Source: an uncultured Bacteroidales bacterium
Lineage (GTDB): Bacteria; Bacteroidota; Bacteroidia; Bacteroidales; Muribaculaceae
Length of the DNA stretch: 6,809 nt
Direction of reading: 5' to 3'
Assembly: GCA_945828175.1 (NCBI GenBank)
Contig: CALZQD010000093.1
Location: 1 to 6,809 of the forward strand
The first letter of the stretch is position 1. The number at the start of each line of letters is the position of its first letter. Shown here piece after piece: positions 1-6,337 of this stretch. A program made the translations under genes and the position numbers. The notes below the pieces were generated by a model. That model was not told the DNA's origin and made no database searches. It saw nothing but the letters and a program-made list of their open reading frames with translations.

Positions 1-111
1 GTCCCAACCTTCCTTGACGCCGTTCTCGGCGATGAAGGCCGTGATAAAACCCTCGGCACTTGCGGTTGCCGCAATAGCGATGGCAGCAGCAGTAAGTAAA
101 AATTTCTTCAT
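1..111 (-). CDS. Exported protein of unknown function, N-terminal fragment
   Basis: This frame reads from an ATG at 111-109 to the left end of the window with no stop, giving 37 codons; the rest of the gene lies outside. It is too short for a normal ORF cutoff. The N-terminus is a classic Sec signal peptide: MKKF, then an Ala/Ile-rich hydrophobic stretch (about residues 5-16), then a small-residue ASA site that suggests cleavage after residue 19. The mature part begins EGFITAFIAENGVKEGWD and matches no family I recognise. The product should be periplasmic, outer-membrane or secreted. The gene is divergent from the ester hydrolase and separated from it by 204 bases. Confidence is high for a real exported-protein start and nil for function. 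Confidence 0.75.
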   Translation of the reverse strand, partial: MKKFLLTAAAIAIAATASAEGFITAFIAENGVKEGWD

Positions 112-151
112 GAGAATTGATTTTGACGGTTAATAAATAGTTTAAGGTATT

Positions 152-159
152 TAAATATA
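152..159 (-). promoter_or_regulatory. Possible weak -7 element for the leftward gene
   Basis: On the minus strand this reads TATATTTA, one base off the Bacteroidota -7 consensus TAnnTTTG. It would start transcription about 35 bases before the ATG at 111. No convincing TTTG-like -33 box lies 19-21 bases upstream, and the whole spacer is AT-rich, so chance is a real alternative. Confidence 0.25.
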
Positions 160-211
160 TAGTAAATAGTTGCTTTCGGAAGTTTTAATCAGATTCAAGA
201 ATTCGGTCGTC

Positions 212-221
212 TCTCGCGAGA
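212..221. promoter_or_regulatory. 10-bp perfect palindrome TCTCGCGAGA, possible operator
   Basis: A perfect palindrome, and the only GC-rich block in an otherwise AT-rich divergent spacer. It lies about 53 bases upstream of the -7 box at 274-281 and about 100 bases from the leftward start codon, so a dimeric regulator bound here could serve either gene. No matching second site was seen in the spacer, and no regulator is named by the sequence. Confidence 0.3.
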
Positions 222-250
222 AAATTTAGACATAAATTTCATAACGGCAA

Positions 251-281
251 TTATTTAAGAGAATAAATTTCGCTATATTTG
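251..281 (+). promoter_or_regulatory. Bacteroidota-type promoter of the ester hydrolase gene
   Basis: TATATTTG at 274-281 matches the Bacteroidota primary-sigma -7 consensus TAnnTTTG exactly. About 19 bases upstream, TTATTT at 251-256 is a weak candidate for the -33 box (consensus TTTG). Transcription would begin near 288, leaving a leader of roughly 28 bases before the ATG at 316. The leader is A-rich with no Shine-Dalgarno motif, as is usual for this phylum. The -7 box is the solid part; the -33 assignment is tentative. Confidence 0.6.
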
Positions 282-315
282 CAGGCAACAACAATCAACA
301 AGCAAAACCGGAATT

Positions 316-2115
316 ATGAAACTTCGAATACTCACGATAGCGGCTGCCATGGCGGCTATAGCGACGACGGCCGCAGCCCGCGATTACAGCAAAAGCGAAC
401 AATTGATATCTATGCGCGACGGGACGCGGCTCTACACAGCCGTCTACAAGCCGGCCGACATGGCCGAGGGCGAAAAGTCGCCGATTCTATACCTGCGCAC
501 GCCCTACGGCTGCCGTCCCTACGGTCAGGAGCCGACGAAATTCCTGAACGACTCGATCTACCGCCCCTATGTCGACGCGGGATATATCTTTGTGTTTCAA
601 GACGTCAGAGGCCGCTGGATGAGCGAGGGCGAGTTTGTCAACGTCAGGCCGCTGCGCCAATCGGCCGACGGCATCGACGAGGCTACCGACAGCTATGACA
701 CGGTCGAGTGGCTCATCGACAGCGTCGGCGGCAACAACGGCCGGGTCGGCGTCAACGGCAACTCATACTGCGGCTTCTACGCGCTGATGGCGGCGGCGAG
801 CGGCCATCCGGCCGTCAAGGCTGTGTCACCTCAGGCTCCGATAGGCGACTGGTGGGCAGGCGACGACCTGCACCACAACGGAGCGCTGGCGCTGATCGAC
901 GCGACGTCGTTCTCGCCGCAGCTGCGCGGCAGCGCCGACCACCGTCCGACTCCGACGGGCGACGGCTACAAGGCGCCGATGGGCAATGACGTGGGCCAAT
1001 GGGCGATGGACAACACCGTCGCCGACGTGACGCGCTCGCTCGAGGGCAATGTGCCTTTCTGGCTCGAGATGACGGCCCACCCCGATTATGACGAATGGTG
1101 GAGCCGCCGCGCATCGGTCAACGCCACCGGCGGCATCACGGCGCCGATGCTCGTCGTCGGCGGTCACTTCGACGCCGAGGACCTCTACGGCACGATGGCC
1201 GTCTTCCGCGGACTCAAGCAGAACAGCCCGGCGACTGAGACACGCCTTGTGATGGGTCCGTGGGCCCACGGCGCATGGCGTTCGTCGGGCAAGGCCAACC
1301 GCCTTGGCGAGGCACGGTTCGGCGACGAGTCGCTGTCGCGCTATTTCAGAGACGATGTTGAGTTTCCCTTCTTCGAGCGCTATCTGCGCGACCGTGGCGA
1401 GGGCGGCGCGACCGCAGCGGGCGACATAATTTTCTTCACGGGCGAAAACCGCTGGCACCCCGTCGACGTCAGCCGCCGCGACACGACGGCGACACCCATC
1501 GACATCTATCTGACGTCCGAGGGGCTGAGCCTGACGGCGCCGACGGCGGCCAAGTCGAAGACGACATATGTCTCTGACCCGTCGAACCCCGTACCCTACT
1601 ACCCCAATATCACGACGCGCCGCAAGAAGGAATATATGACAGCCTCGCAGGCCTTTGTCGACGACCGCGACGACGTGGTGACGCTGATGCTGCCGGCGCA
1701 GGCCGACACACTGAGCGTCGCGGGCCCGGTCGAGGTCGAGCTCTATGCCTCGATCACGACAACCGACGCCGACTTCGTGGTGAAGGTCATCGACGTGGCA
1801 CCCGACAGCACTGAGATGCTCGTGCGCGGCGACATCATGCGCGGCCGCTACCGCAACAGCGCGTCGCAGCCCGAGACATTCACGCCGGGCAAGGTCGAGA
1901 AGATAGCCTTCACGATGCCCGACATCGCCCACACGTTCCTGCCGGGACACAGGGTGAAGGTGCAGGTGCAGAGCTCATGGTTCCCGCTCTTCGACCGCAA
2001 TCCGCAGCAGATGATCGACATCTACAACTGCCGTGCGGAGGATTTCGTCAAGTCGGAGATAACGCTGCGCCACGACGCCGAGTACCCGTCGAAGATACGG
2101 CTCAGAAAGTTTTAG
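316..2115 (+). CDS. Exported alpha-amino acid ester hydrolase-like CocE/S15 serine hydrolase
   Basis: A 599-residue enzyme of the CocE/NonD and X-Pro dipeptidyl-peptidase superfamily, often annotated as glutaryl-7-ACA acylase. A signal peptide (residues 1-21, ending TAAA before RDYS) sends it out of the cytoplasm. An alpha/beta-hydrolase domain follows: PYG with Tyr64, the VFQDVRGRW segment (93-101), and nucleophile Ser150 in GNSYCG, with Tyr151 a likely oxyanion-hole residue. Asp286 in GGHFDAED and His318 in GPWAHG complete the triad. From about residue 390 a beta-rich jelly-roll domain runs to the end. Asp184 (in GDDLHHNG), Glu288 and Asp289 match the carboxylate cluster that binds the substrate's alpha-amino group in characterised alpha-amino acid ester hydrolases (EC 3.1.1.43). 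The Ser-to-Asp spacing of 34 residues equals the recalled Ser174/Asp208 of the Xanthomonas enzyme. Length fits that family. Likely activity is hydrolysis of esters or amides carrying a free alpha-amino group; a broader esterase or peptidase role is possible. The gene looks monocistronic, with its own promoter. Confidence 0.9.
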   Translation: MKLRILTIAAAMAAIATTAAARDYSKSEQLISMRDGTRLYTAVYKPADMAEGEKSPILYLRTPYGCRPYGQEPTKFLNDSIYRPYVDAGYIFVFQDVRGRWMSEGEFVNVRPLRQSADGIDEATDSYDTVEWLIDSVGGNNGRVGVNGNSYCGFYALMAAASGHPAVKAVSPQAPIGDWWAGDDLHHNGALALIDATSFSPQLRGSADHRPTPTGDGYKAPMGNDVGQWAMDNTVADVTRSLEGNVPFWLEMTAHPDYDEWWSRRASVNATGGITAPMLVVGGHFDAEDLYGTMAVFRGLKQNSPATETRLVMGPWAHGAWRSSGKANRLGEARFGDESLSRYFRDDVEFPFFERYLRDRGEGGATAAGDIIFFTGENRWHPVDVSRRDTTATPIDIYLTSEGLSLTAPTAAKSKTTYVSDPSNPVPYYPNITTRRKKEYMTASQAFVDDRDDVVTLMLPAQADTLSVAGPVEVELYASITTTDADFVVKVIDVAPDSTEMLVRGDIMRGRYRNSASQPETFTPGKVEKIAFTMPDIAHTFLPGHRVKVQVQSSWFPLFDRNPQQMIDIYNCRAEDFVKSEITLRHDAEYPSKIRLRKF

Positions 2116-2183
2116 AGCCTGTTTCATTTTTGAAGAAGAATGTGCTGCCCGCCTCTGCTTTAACTTTATTATAAAACAGGCTC
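2115..2183. mobile_element. 69-bp MITE-like element with 10-bp terminal inverted repeats
   Basis: The ends read GAGCCTGTTT (2115-2124) and its exact complement AAACAGGCTC (2174-2183). The 49-base interior is AT-rich and has no ORF. TTA occurs on both sides (2112-2114 and 2184-2186), as expected for a 3-bp target duplication. Some IS5-family elements have TNA duplications and similar ends, which would make this a non-autonomous relative; that assignment is inference. The left copy overlaps the hydrolase stop codon (TAG, 2113-2115). Removing the element and one TTA still leaves a TAG in the same frame, so insertion would not have changed the protein. The alternative is a long-loop transcription terminator (11-bp stem 2114-2124/2174-2184), but no U-tract follows. 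Confidence 0.45.
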
Positions 2184-2204
2184 TTAGTCTAAGCTATTAA
2201 AGTG

Positions 2205-2495
2205 CGGCCTCGCTCTCCTCCTCGAGGCCGTATTGAGCGAGGGTCTCAACCCTCGCAGCCAACGCTCAGGCTCCAAGGGCTGAAGCCCTTGGTCCATAAG
2301 CTGCGCACTGGGAGGCAATAGTCTCCCGACTGTTGTCGTAACCTACCGGGTGATATTGCTATAGGCTCCCGCCTATCGCATCCCGGGCCATCCGGGCGCG
2401 CCTCGGCCTACGCGGCCACCATTAAAATCATCGCCTTGCAGGCGATTTTTCCCTATGTTATTCCAATGTTTATGCGGCCGTGACATGTGACGGCC
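2205..2495. repeat. Array of short GC-rich hairpins of unknown function
   Basis: About nine inverted repeats are packed into 291 bases. Stem positions are: 2205-2212/2223-2230 (8 bp), 2237-2244/2249-2256 (8 bp, loop ctca), 2273-2280/2285-2292 (8 bp, loop tgaa), 2310-2314/2323-2327 (5 bp), 2327-2330/2335-2338 (4 bp), 2361-2366/2371-2376 (6 bp, loop tccc), 2382-2386/2392-2396 (5 bp), 2430-2435/2441-2446 (6 bp) and 2476-2481/2490-2495 (6 bp). A weaker GGCC pair lies at 2405-2417. The stems differ in sequence, so this is not a tandem repeat of one unit. No credible ORF crosses it. Possible readings are a mosaic of dispersed palindromic repeats of the kind common between Bacteroidales genes, or a structured RNA. 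Nothing here decides between them. Confidence 0.6.
2426..2450 (+). terminator. Probable intrinsic terminator, possibly bidirectional
   Basis: ATCGCC (2430-2435), loop ttgca, GGCGAT (2441-2446) and then a run of T to 2450 form a stem with a U-tail on plus-strand RNA. The A-rich flank on the left (aaaatc) gives a weaker U-tail for minus-strand RNA. It lies about 310 bases after the ester hydrolase stop, so it would end that transcript only if no earlier site does. It is one member of the hairpin array. Confidence 0.5.
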
Positions 2496-2596
2496 CTACA
2501 ATTCAACAACTTACAATAATTTACTTTTGTTCTTCCGGCCTTTTGTCTTGTGTTCTTTTCCCGAAACCGGGGGCCATCAGGGCGTGGAATAAAATT
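2496..2596. other. Non-coding spacer with pyrimidine-rich tract
   Basis: No gene is visible. The plus strand is T/C-rich from about 2520 to 2562, then has a small hairpin CCCG-aaac-CGGG (2560-2571). Minus-strand frames remain open for up to 66 codons here (2453-2653), but they start in the hairpin region and have no recognisable protein content. Its compact block structure suggests it may belong to the same dispersed-repeat tract as the hairpins to the left. Confidence 0.4.
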
Positions 2597-2633
2597 AGCG
2601 CCCTCTGATGTTCGCGAGTCATCAGGGGGCGCT
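2597..2633 (-). terminator. Terminator hairpin at the end of the glp-HAD operon
   Basis: Arms 2597-2610 and 2620-2633 are complementary over 14 positions with one non-match. That non-match is a C/A mismatch in minus-strand RNA and a G-U wobble in plus-strand RNA. The loop is 9 bases (2611-2619). On the minus strand the stem is followed by AATTTTATT, a usable U-rich tail. It begins 26 bases after the phosphatase stop codon, the expected place for the operon terminator. Confidence 0.75.
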
Positions 2634-2659
2634 TGCAGTTGTTTCATAGACAAAATTTC

Positions 2660-3529
2660 TTATTGCTGCCGTGCCTCGAGGAGCAGCTCGCCGAAGACGG
2701 CGATGTCGCGCGCCGTGATGGGCGGATTGGGGTCGGAGTTGACGGCGGTGTCGAGCGTGGTTTCTCCCGAAAGCACGAGGACGCCGAGGGCCCCGGCATT
2801 CTGAGCCATGGCGACATCGGTATAGATGCGGTCGCCGCACATGGCGATTTCATTGGCCTTGAGGCCGTGGCGGTACATGATGCCCGAAAGCATGTCGGGG
2901 TTGGGTTTGCCGATGACGATGTCGGGCTGACGGCCTGTGGCGTGAGCGATGCAGGTTGTCAGCGAGCCGCAGTCGACGAGGACTGTGGGCTGGTCGGTCG
3001 GGCAGACACGGTCGGGGTTGGTTGCGATATAGGGAATGCCCTGCGAGGCAAGATAAGCGGCGCGGCAGAGCTTGGGATAAGTCAGAGTGGTGTCGAAGGC
3101 GACGACGAGACACTGGGGCATCTCCTTGGCGTCGGGCTCGGTGAGCTCGAAGCCGGCGGCGCGGAACTCGGCCTCCATGCTGGGGGTGCCGACGACATAG
3201 AGAGTCTTGACGTCGGGCATCTTCTCCTTGATGTAGTCGATGGTGGCGACGGCGGTGGTATACATCTGGTCGTGGTCGGCCTCGATGCCCAGACGGGCGA
3301 GCTTGGCGAGATAGTCGTCGATGCTGCGCGTCGGGTTATTGGTCAGGAATGAGTAGCCTATGCCGTTGGCGGTGAGCATCGCCAGGAAGTCTTTGGTGAA
3401 GGGGAAAAGGGTCGAGCCCATGTAGATAGTGCCGTCCATATCGAGGGCGACGTGACGTATCCGACGACACGCGGCGAGGAGCTCGTCGTGTGTCATCGGG
3501 GTGATATAACGGTCGAATTTCTGTTCCAC
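2660..3529 (-). CDS. HAD-IIA family phosphatase, candidate glycerol-3-phosphate or phosphoglycolate phosphatase
   Basis: A 289-residue cytoplasmic phosphatase of the NagD/PGP type. Motif I is LDMDGT, with nucleophile Asp30 and acid/base Asp32. Motif II is LTNN (62-65). The C2 cap includes NPDRVCPTD (171-179). Motif III is Lys208 in GKPNP, and motif IV is CGDRIYTD with Asp233 and Asp238 for Mg2+. All catalytic residues are present. The start is uncertain: the longest frame begins with GTG at 3529-3527, 5 nt after the glpT stop, while an ATG at 3496-3494 (Met12) would give 278 residues with motif I still 19 residues in. Known HAD-IIA substrates include phosphoglycolate, G3P, pyridoxal phosphate and nucleotides. 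Position as last gene of a glp operon favours G3P or a glycolytic by-product, but this is inference. Transcription likely ends at the hairpin 2597-2633. Confidence 0.92.
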   Translation of the reverse strand: MEQKFDRYITPMTHDELLAACRRIRHVALDMDGTIYMGSTLFPFTKDFLAMLTANGIGYSFLTNNPTRSIDDYLAKLARLGIEADHDQMYTTAVATIDYIKEKMPDVKTLYVVGTPSMEAEFRAAGFELTEPDAKEMPQCLVVAFDTTLTYPKLCRAAYLASQGIPYIATNPDRVCPTDQPTVLVDCGSLTTCIAHATGRQPDIVIGKPNPDMLSGIMYRHGLKANEIAMCGDRIYTDVAMAQNAGALGVLVLSGETTLDTAVNSDPNPPITARDIAVFGELLLEARQQ

Positions 3530-3536
3530 AGGAATT
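3516..3536 (-). promoter_or_regulatory. Inverted repeat over the glpT stop and the GTG start of the phosphatase
   Basis: The arms (3516-3524 and 3528-3536) are complementary at 8 of 9 positions around a 3-base loop. In the minus-strand transcript they form CUGU/ACAG closing GGA, then a C/A mismatch, then an AAUU/AAUU outer stem. The structure covers most of the glpT stop codon (3537-3535), and the candidate GTG start (3529-3527) sits at the loop. It could couple translation of the phosphatase to glpT, or mark the GTG as wrong and Met12 as the true start. The stem is weak and may be chance. Confidence 0.3.
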
Positions 3537-5052
3537 ATTTATTTTCGTTTAACTGTTTTTCTTCTTGCTGATAGAAACGGTTGCTGCGCTCATACCCGTC
3601 GCGGGGAGCACTCCACATCGAGATGAAGGTGAGCGCGCCGAGGATGCCGACGCCGATGATGATGTAGAACACCATGTTCCAGCCGAATTCGTCGGCGACG
3701 ATGCCGATGCCGATGGCCGAGAGGAACGAGCCTACATAGCCGAAGATGCCGGCGAGGCCGTTGGCGGTAGCCGAAGCCTCTTTGGTGGCGTGGTTGGCCG
3801 AAGCGATGCCGATAAGGGCCTGGGGGCCGTAGATGAAGAAGCCTGCCATAGCGAGGACGGCAATAGAGACAATCATCGGGAGCGAGGGGCAGAGGATGAA
3901 GATGGCCATGAATATGACGGCCATTGCCATACAGACGAAACACATGCGGTGGGCCTTGCCTTTGAAGATGTGGTCGGTGGCCCAGCCGGCGAAGATTGTG
4001 CCGATGATGGCGAAGGCTTCGAAGGTACCGACGGTCCAGGCGGCCTGCTCGATCGACATGTTGCGTGCCTCGGTGAGGAACTTGGGGCCCCAGTCGAGGA
4101 TGCCCATGCGCATCACATATACGAAGACGTTGGCGATGCAGAGGGTCCAGATCCAGCGGTTAGTCCAGACCATGACCTTGAGGAACTTGGCGCGAGCGGC
4201 CGACTGTTCGCCCTTGGGGAGGTCTTTCTTGCCTGTCTTGGTGCCGGGGAGCTCGGGGAGGCCGACCGAACGGGGGTCGTCGCGGAGGCCGAAGTAGAGC
4301 CATGCGGCACCGGCGATGGCGAGTATCGCGGGGAGCCAGAAACACCAGCGCCATGCGTCCCAGTGCTGGGCGTAGCCGAGGATGGTGCGCATATTCTCCT
4401 CAGACGACATGTCGAGGTTGAGGTTCTTGGCGATTGTCTCGATAATCTGCTGGTCGCCGCTCATATCGCGGCCCATGCTGCCCATGATGTAGCCGCAGAC
4501 GACGACGGCCATGAAGGCGCCGATAGAGTGCGACGTATTCCAGATCGACATCTTGGTGGCGAGCTCAGAGGGGTGAATCCACGAGGGAAGCAGGCGGGCG
4601 CAGGGAGGATAGCCCATGCCCTGGAAAAACTGGTTGAGCACGATGGTGACACCCATGACGAGGACGAGAGCCGTGATGAAGTCGGGGGCGGCGTCGATGC
4701 CCATAAGCCAGCCGCTGATGTTGACGCCGAAGCCGAAGATGAAGTTGGCGGCGGCACAGAGCAAGAGACCGATGGCCATGATGGCGCGGGCGCTGAAGCG
4801 GTCGACGACGAAGCCGTTGACGAAGCGCGAGAGGCCGTAGATGAGCGAGCCGATGCCGATGACGACGCCGAAGCTCGTGTTGGTGATGCCATACTGGGCG
4901 GTCAGGCCCGGCATGGCTATTGAAAAGTTCTTTCTGACGAAATAGTAAATCGCATAGCCAATCATCGAAACAATAATCGTCCTCAACTGCCAGTTCTGGA
5001 ACTTCTTGACGGTCGCTTTGTCCCAGCCGGCATAAATGTTTTCTTTTGCCAT
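3535..5052 (-). CDS. glpT: Glycerol-3-phosphate:phosphate antiporter, MFS OPA family
   Basis: A 505-residue inner-membrane transporter with about 12 transmembrane helices that exchanges external G3P for internal phosphate. Diagnostic segments: YYFVRKNFSIAMPG in helix 1 with Arg40 and Lys41; QGMGYPPCARL (144-154); SIWNTSHSIGA with His175; and NVFVYVMRMGILDWGP with Arg315. Arg40, His175 and Arg315 correspond to the phosphate-binding Arg45, His165 and Arg269 of E. coli GlpT, all conserved. It is about 53 residues longer than the 452-residue E. coli protein. Spacing between key residues places about 15 extra in the helix 3-4 region and about 36 in the helix 5-6 region (near 192-232), both periplasmic in the GlpT fold. 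The ATG start at 5052 is followed directly by a GlpT-like N-terminus and lies 28 nt after the glpC stop, within one operon. A hexose-phosphate substrate is less likely given the glpBC neighbours. Confidence 0.95.
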   Translation of the reverse strand: MAKENIYAGWDKATVKKFQNWQLRTIIVSMIGYAIYYFVRKNFSIAMPGLTAQYGITNTSFGVVIGIGSLIYGLSRFVNGFVVDRFSARAIMAIGLLLCAAANFIFGFGVNISGWLMGIDAAPDFITALVLVMGVTIVLNQFFQGMGYPPCARLLPSWIHPSELATKMSIWNTSHSIGAFMAVVVCGYIMGSMGRDMSGDQQIIETIAKNLNLDMSSEENMRTILGYAQHWDAWRWCFWLPAILAIAGAAWLYFGLRDDPRSVGLPELPGTKTGKKDLPKGEQSAARAKFLKVMVWTNRWIWTLCIANVFVYVMRMGILDWGPKFLTEARNMSIEQAAWTVGTFEAFAIIGTIFAGWATDHIFKGKAHRMCFVCMAMAVIFMAIFILCPSLPMIVSIAVLAMAGFFIYGPQALIGIASANHATKEASATANGLAGIFGYVGSFLSAIGIGIVADEFGWNMVFYIIIGVGILGALTFISMWSAPRDGYERSNRFYQQEEKQLNENK

Positions 5053-5080
5053 GTTTTTCCGATACTTATTTAATGGTTAA

Positions 5081-6337
5081 TTATTTCTGATTGGCTTTGA
5101 TTGTAGCTTCGACGTCGAGGGCGTCGGCGATGACCGAGATTGGGTTGAGCACGGGGACGCCGGCGCTCATCTCGATCTGCCATTTGCAGGTCTCGCAGTC
5201 GGTGGCGACGAAGTCGACCTTAGCCTCGCGGATGCTCTCGAAGAGGTCGTGGCCGATGGCCTGCGAGGTCTCGTAGTTCTCTTTCTTGAAACCATAGGTG
5301 CCGGCGATGCCGCAGCACTGAGACTCGAGCATGACGAAGTCGACGCCGGGGATGCTGCGGAGGAGCTTGGTCGAATAGATAGCCCAGCCGAGTTTCTGCA
5401 TGTGGCAGGGGGTATGGTAGGCGATGCGCTTCTTATAGTCCTTGCGGAAGACGAGCTTGACCTGACCCTGCTCTATCAGACGATAGAGGAAGACAGTGGC
5501 GAGGAGAATGTCGTCGCGCACCTCGGCGTTGTCGACGCCGAGCAGGTGGGGATATTCGTCGCGCATGGTGAAGATACAGGTCGAGCTTGTGCCGAGGACT
5601 GGCATTTCGTCGTCGATGACGGCGTGGCGGATTGACTTCATGTTGATCTCGGCGTCGTGGCGGGCGCGGTCGATGAGCTTGTTGGCAATCTTGGCGACGC
5701 CGCAGCAGCGCTCTTTCTCGAGCAGTCGCACGCCATAGCCGACGGCGTTCATAATCTTGACGAAGTCGCGGCCGAGGTCGGGGTTGTTATAGTTGACATA
5801 GCAGCCGTGGAAGTAGGCTACCTTGCGTTTGAAAGCCTCCTGGGTGTCGGCCTGCTTGCGGAACCACGACTCGAAGGTGCGGCCACTGTATTTGGGGAAC
5901 GTGCGGTGACGGTCGACGCCGATGATGCTGTGCATAGCGCTCTTGACGACGGGGAGCTTGAGCATGAAGTTGGCGATCGGGGCGGCCGTTGTGGCGAGAG
6001 TGCCCATGACATCGGTCTCGGCGAGGATGCGGTCGCGGAGCTTGACGGGCTTCTTGTCGTATTTGAGACGTGCGCGCTGGATGATGTCGCCGATCTTGAC
6101 GTTCGACGGGCAGGCGACCTCGCAGCGCTTGCAGTTGAGGCAGTATTTGAGGGCCATGTCGTAGAACTCGGGGTTCTTCAGACGGTAGCGCTCGCCGTCG
6201 GGGCCGGCCTGCTTGGGCCCGGGATAGTCGGGGTTGACGGCGAGAACCGGGCAATAGACGGTGCAGACAGTGCATTTGATGCACTGCTCGAAGTTGTCGG
6301 GGCTAATATTTTTAAGTTGGTATTCCATTGTCATCAT
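5081..6337 (-). CDS. glpC: Anaerobic glycerol-3-phosphate dehydrogenase subunit C
   Basis: A 418-residue iron-sulfur subunit that anchors the GlpAB dehydrogenase to the membrane and passes its electrons to the quinone pool; in Bacteroidales this is probably menaquinone and ultimately fumarate reductase. Two ferredoxin-type 4Fe-4S motifs come first: Cys19, 22, 25, 29 and Cys66, 69, 72, 76, each ending in CP. Two CCG (heterodisulfide-reductase-type) domains follow: Cys179 with Cys211-Cys212-Gly, and Cys311 (TPCH) with Cys341-Cys342-Gly. The late segment TDCETCKWQIEM (379-390) is strongly GlpC-like, as are GPKQAGPDGER and CCGIAGTYGFKKENY. Length is close to E. coli GlpC (396), with a longer N-terminus. 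The start is ambiguous among three close ATGs (6337, 6334, 6328). The first overlaps the glpB stop as ATGA, which suggests translational coupling. Next is glpT. Confidence 0.96.
   Translation of the reverse strand: MMTMEYQLKNISPDNFEQCIKCTVCTVYCPVLAVNPDYPGPKQAGPDGERYRLKNPEFYDMALKYCLNCKRCEVACPSNVKIGDIIQRARLKYDKKPVKLRDRILAETDVMGTLATTAAPIANFMLKLPVVKSAMHSIIGVDRHRTFPKYSGRTFESWFRKQADTQEAFKRKVAYFHGCYVNYNNPDLGRDFVKIMNAVGYGVRLLEKERCCGVAKIANKLIDRARHDAEINMKSIRHAVIDDEMPVLGTSSTCIFTMRDEYPHLLGVDNAEVRDDILLATVFLYRLIEQGQVKLVFRKDYKKRIAYHTPCHMQKLGWAIYSTKLLRSIPGVDFVMLESQCCGIAGTYGFKKENYETSQAIGHDLFESIREAKVDFVATDCETCKWQIEMSAGVPVLNPISVIADALDVEATIKANQK

Noticed and set aside
826..1950. 374-codon open frame on the minus strand
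   Set aside because: Antisense to the ester hydrolase, which has a full set of catalytic motifs. The antisense translation is Arg/Ala/Val/Gly-biased with no domain.
2205..2495. CRISPR array
   Set aside because: The palindromic units differ from one another in sequence and spacing. There is no conserved direct repeat and no cas gene.
2453..2653. 66-codon minus-strand frame as a small protein gene
   Set aside because: It runs over the operon terminator and spacer hairpins, has no recognisable motif, and starts inside the terminator-to-stop interval.
2633..3352. 239-codon open frame on the plus strand
   Set aside because: Antisense to the HAD-IIA phosphatase, whose four catalytic motifs are intact.
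3565..4923. 452-codon open frame on the plus strand
   Set aside because: It lies entirely opposite glpT. Its low-complexity Asp/Glu/Ala/Gly-rich translation is the usual antisense shadow of a GC-rich gene with biased codon use.
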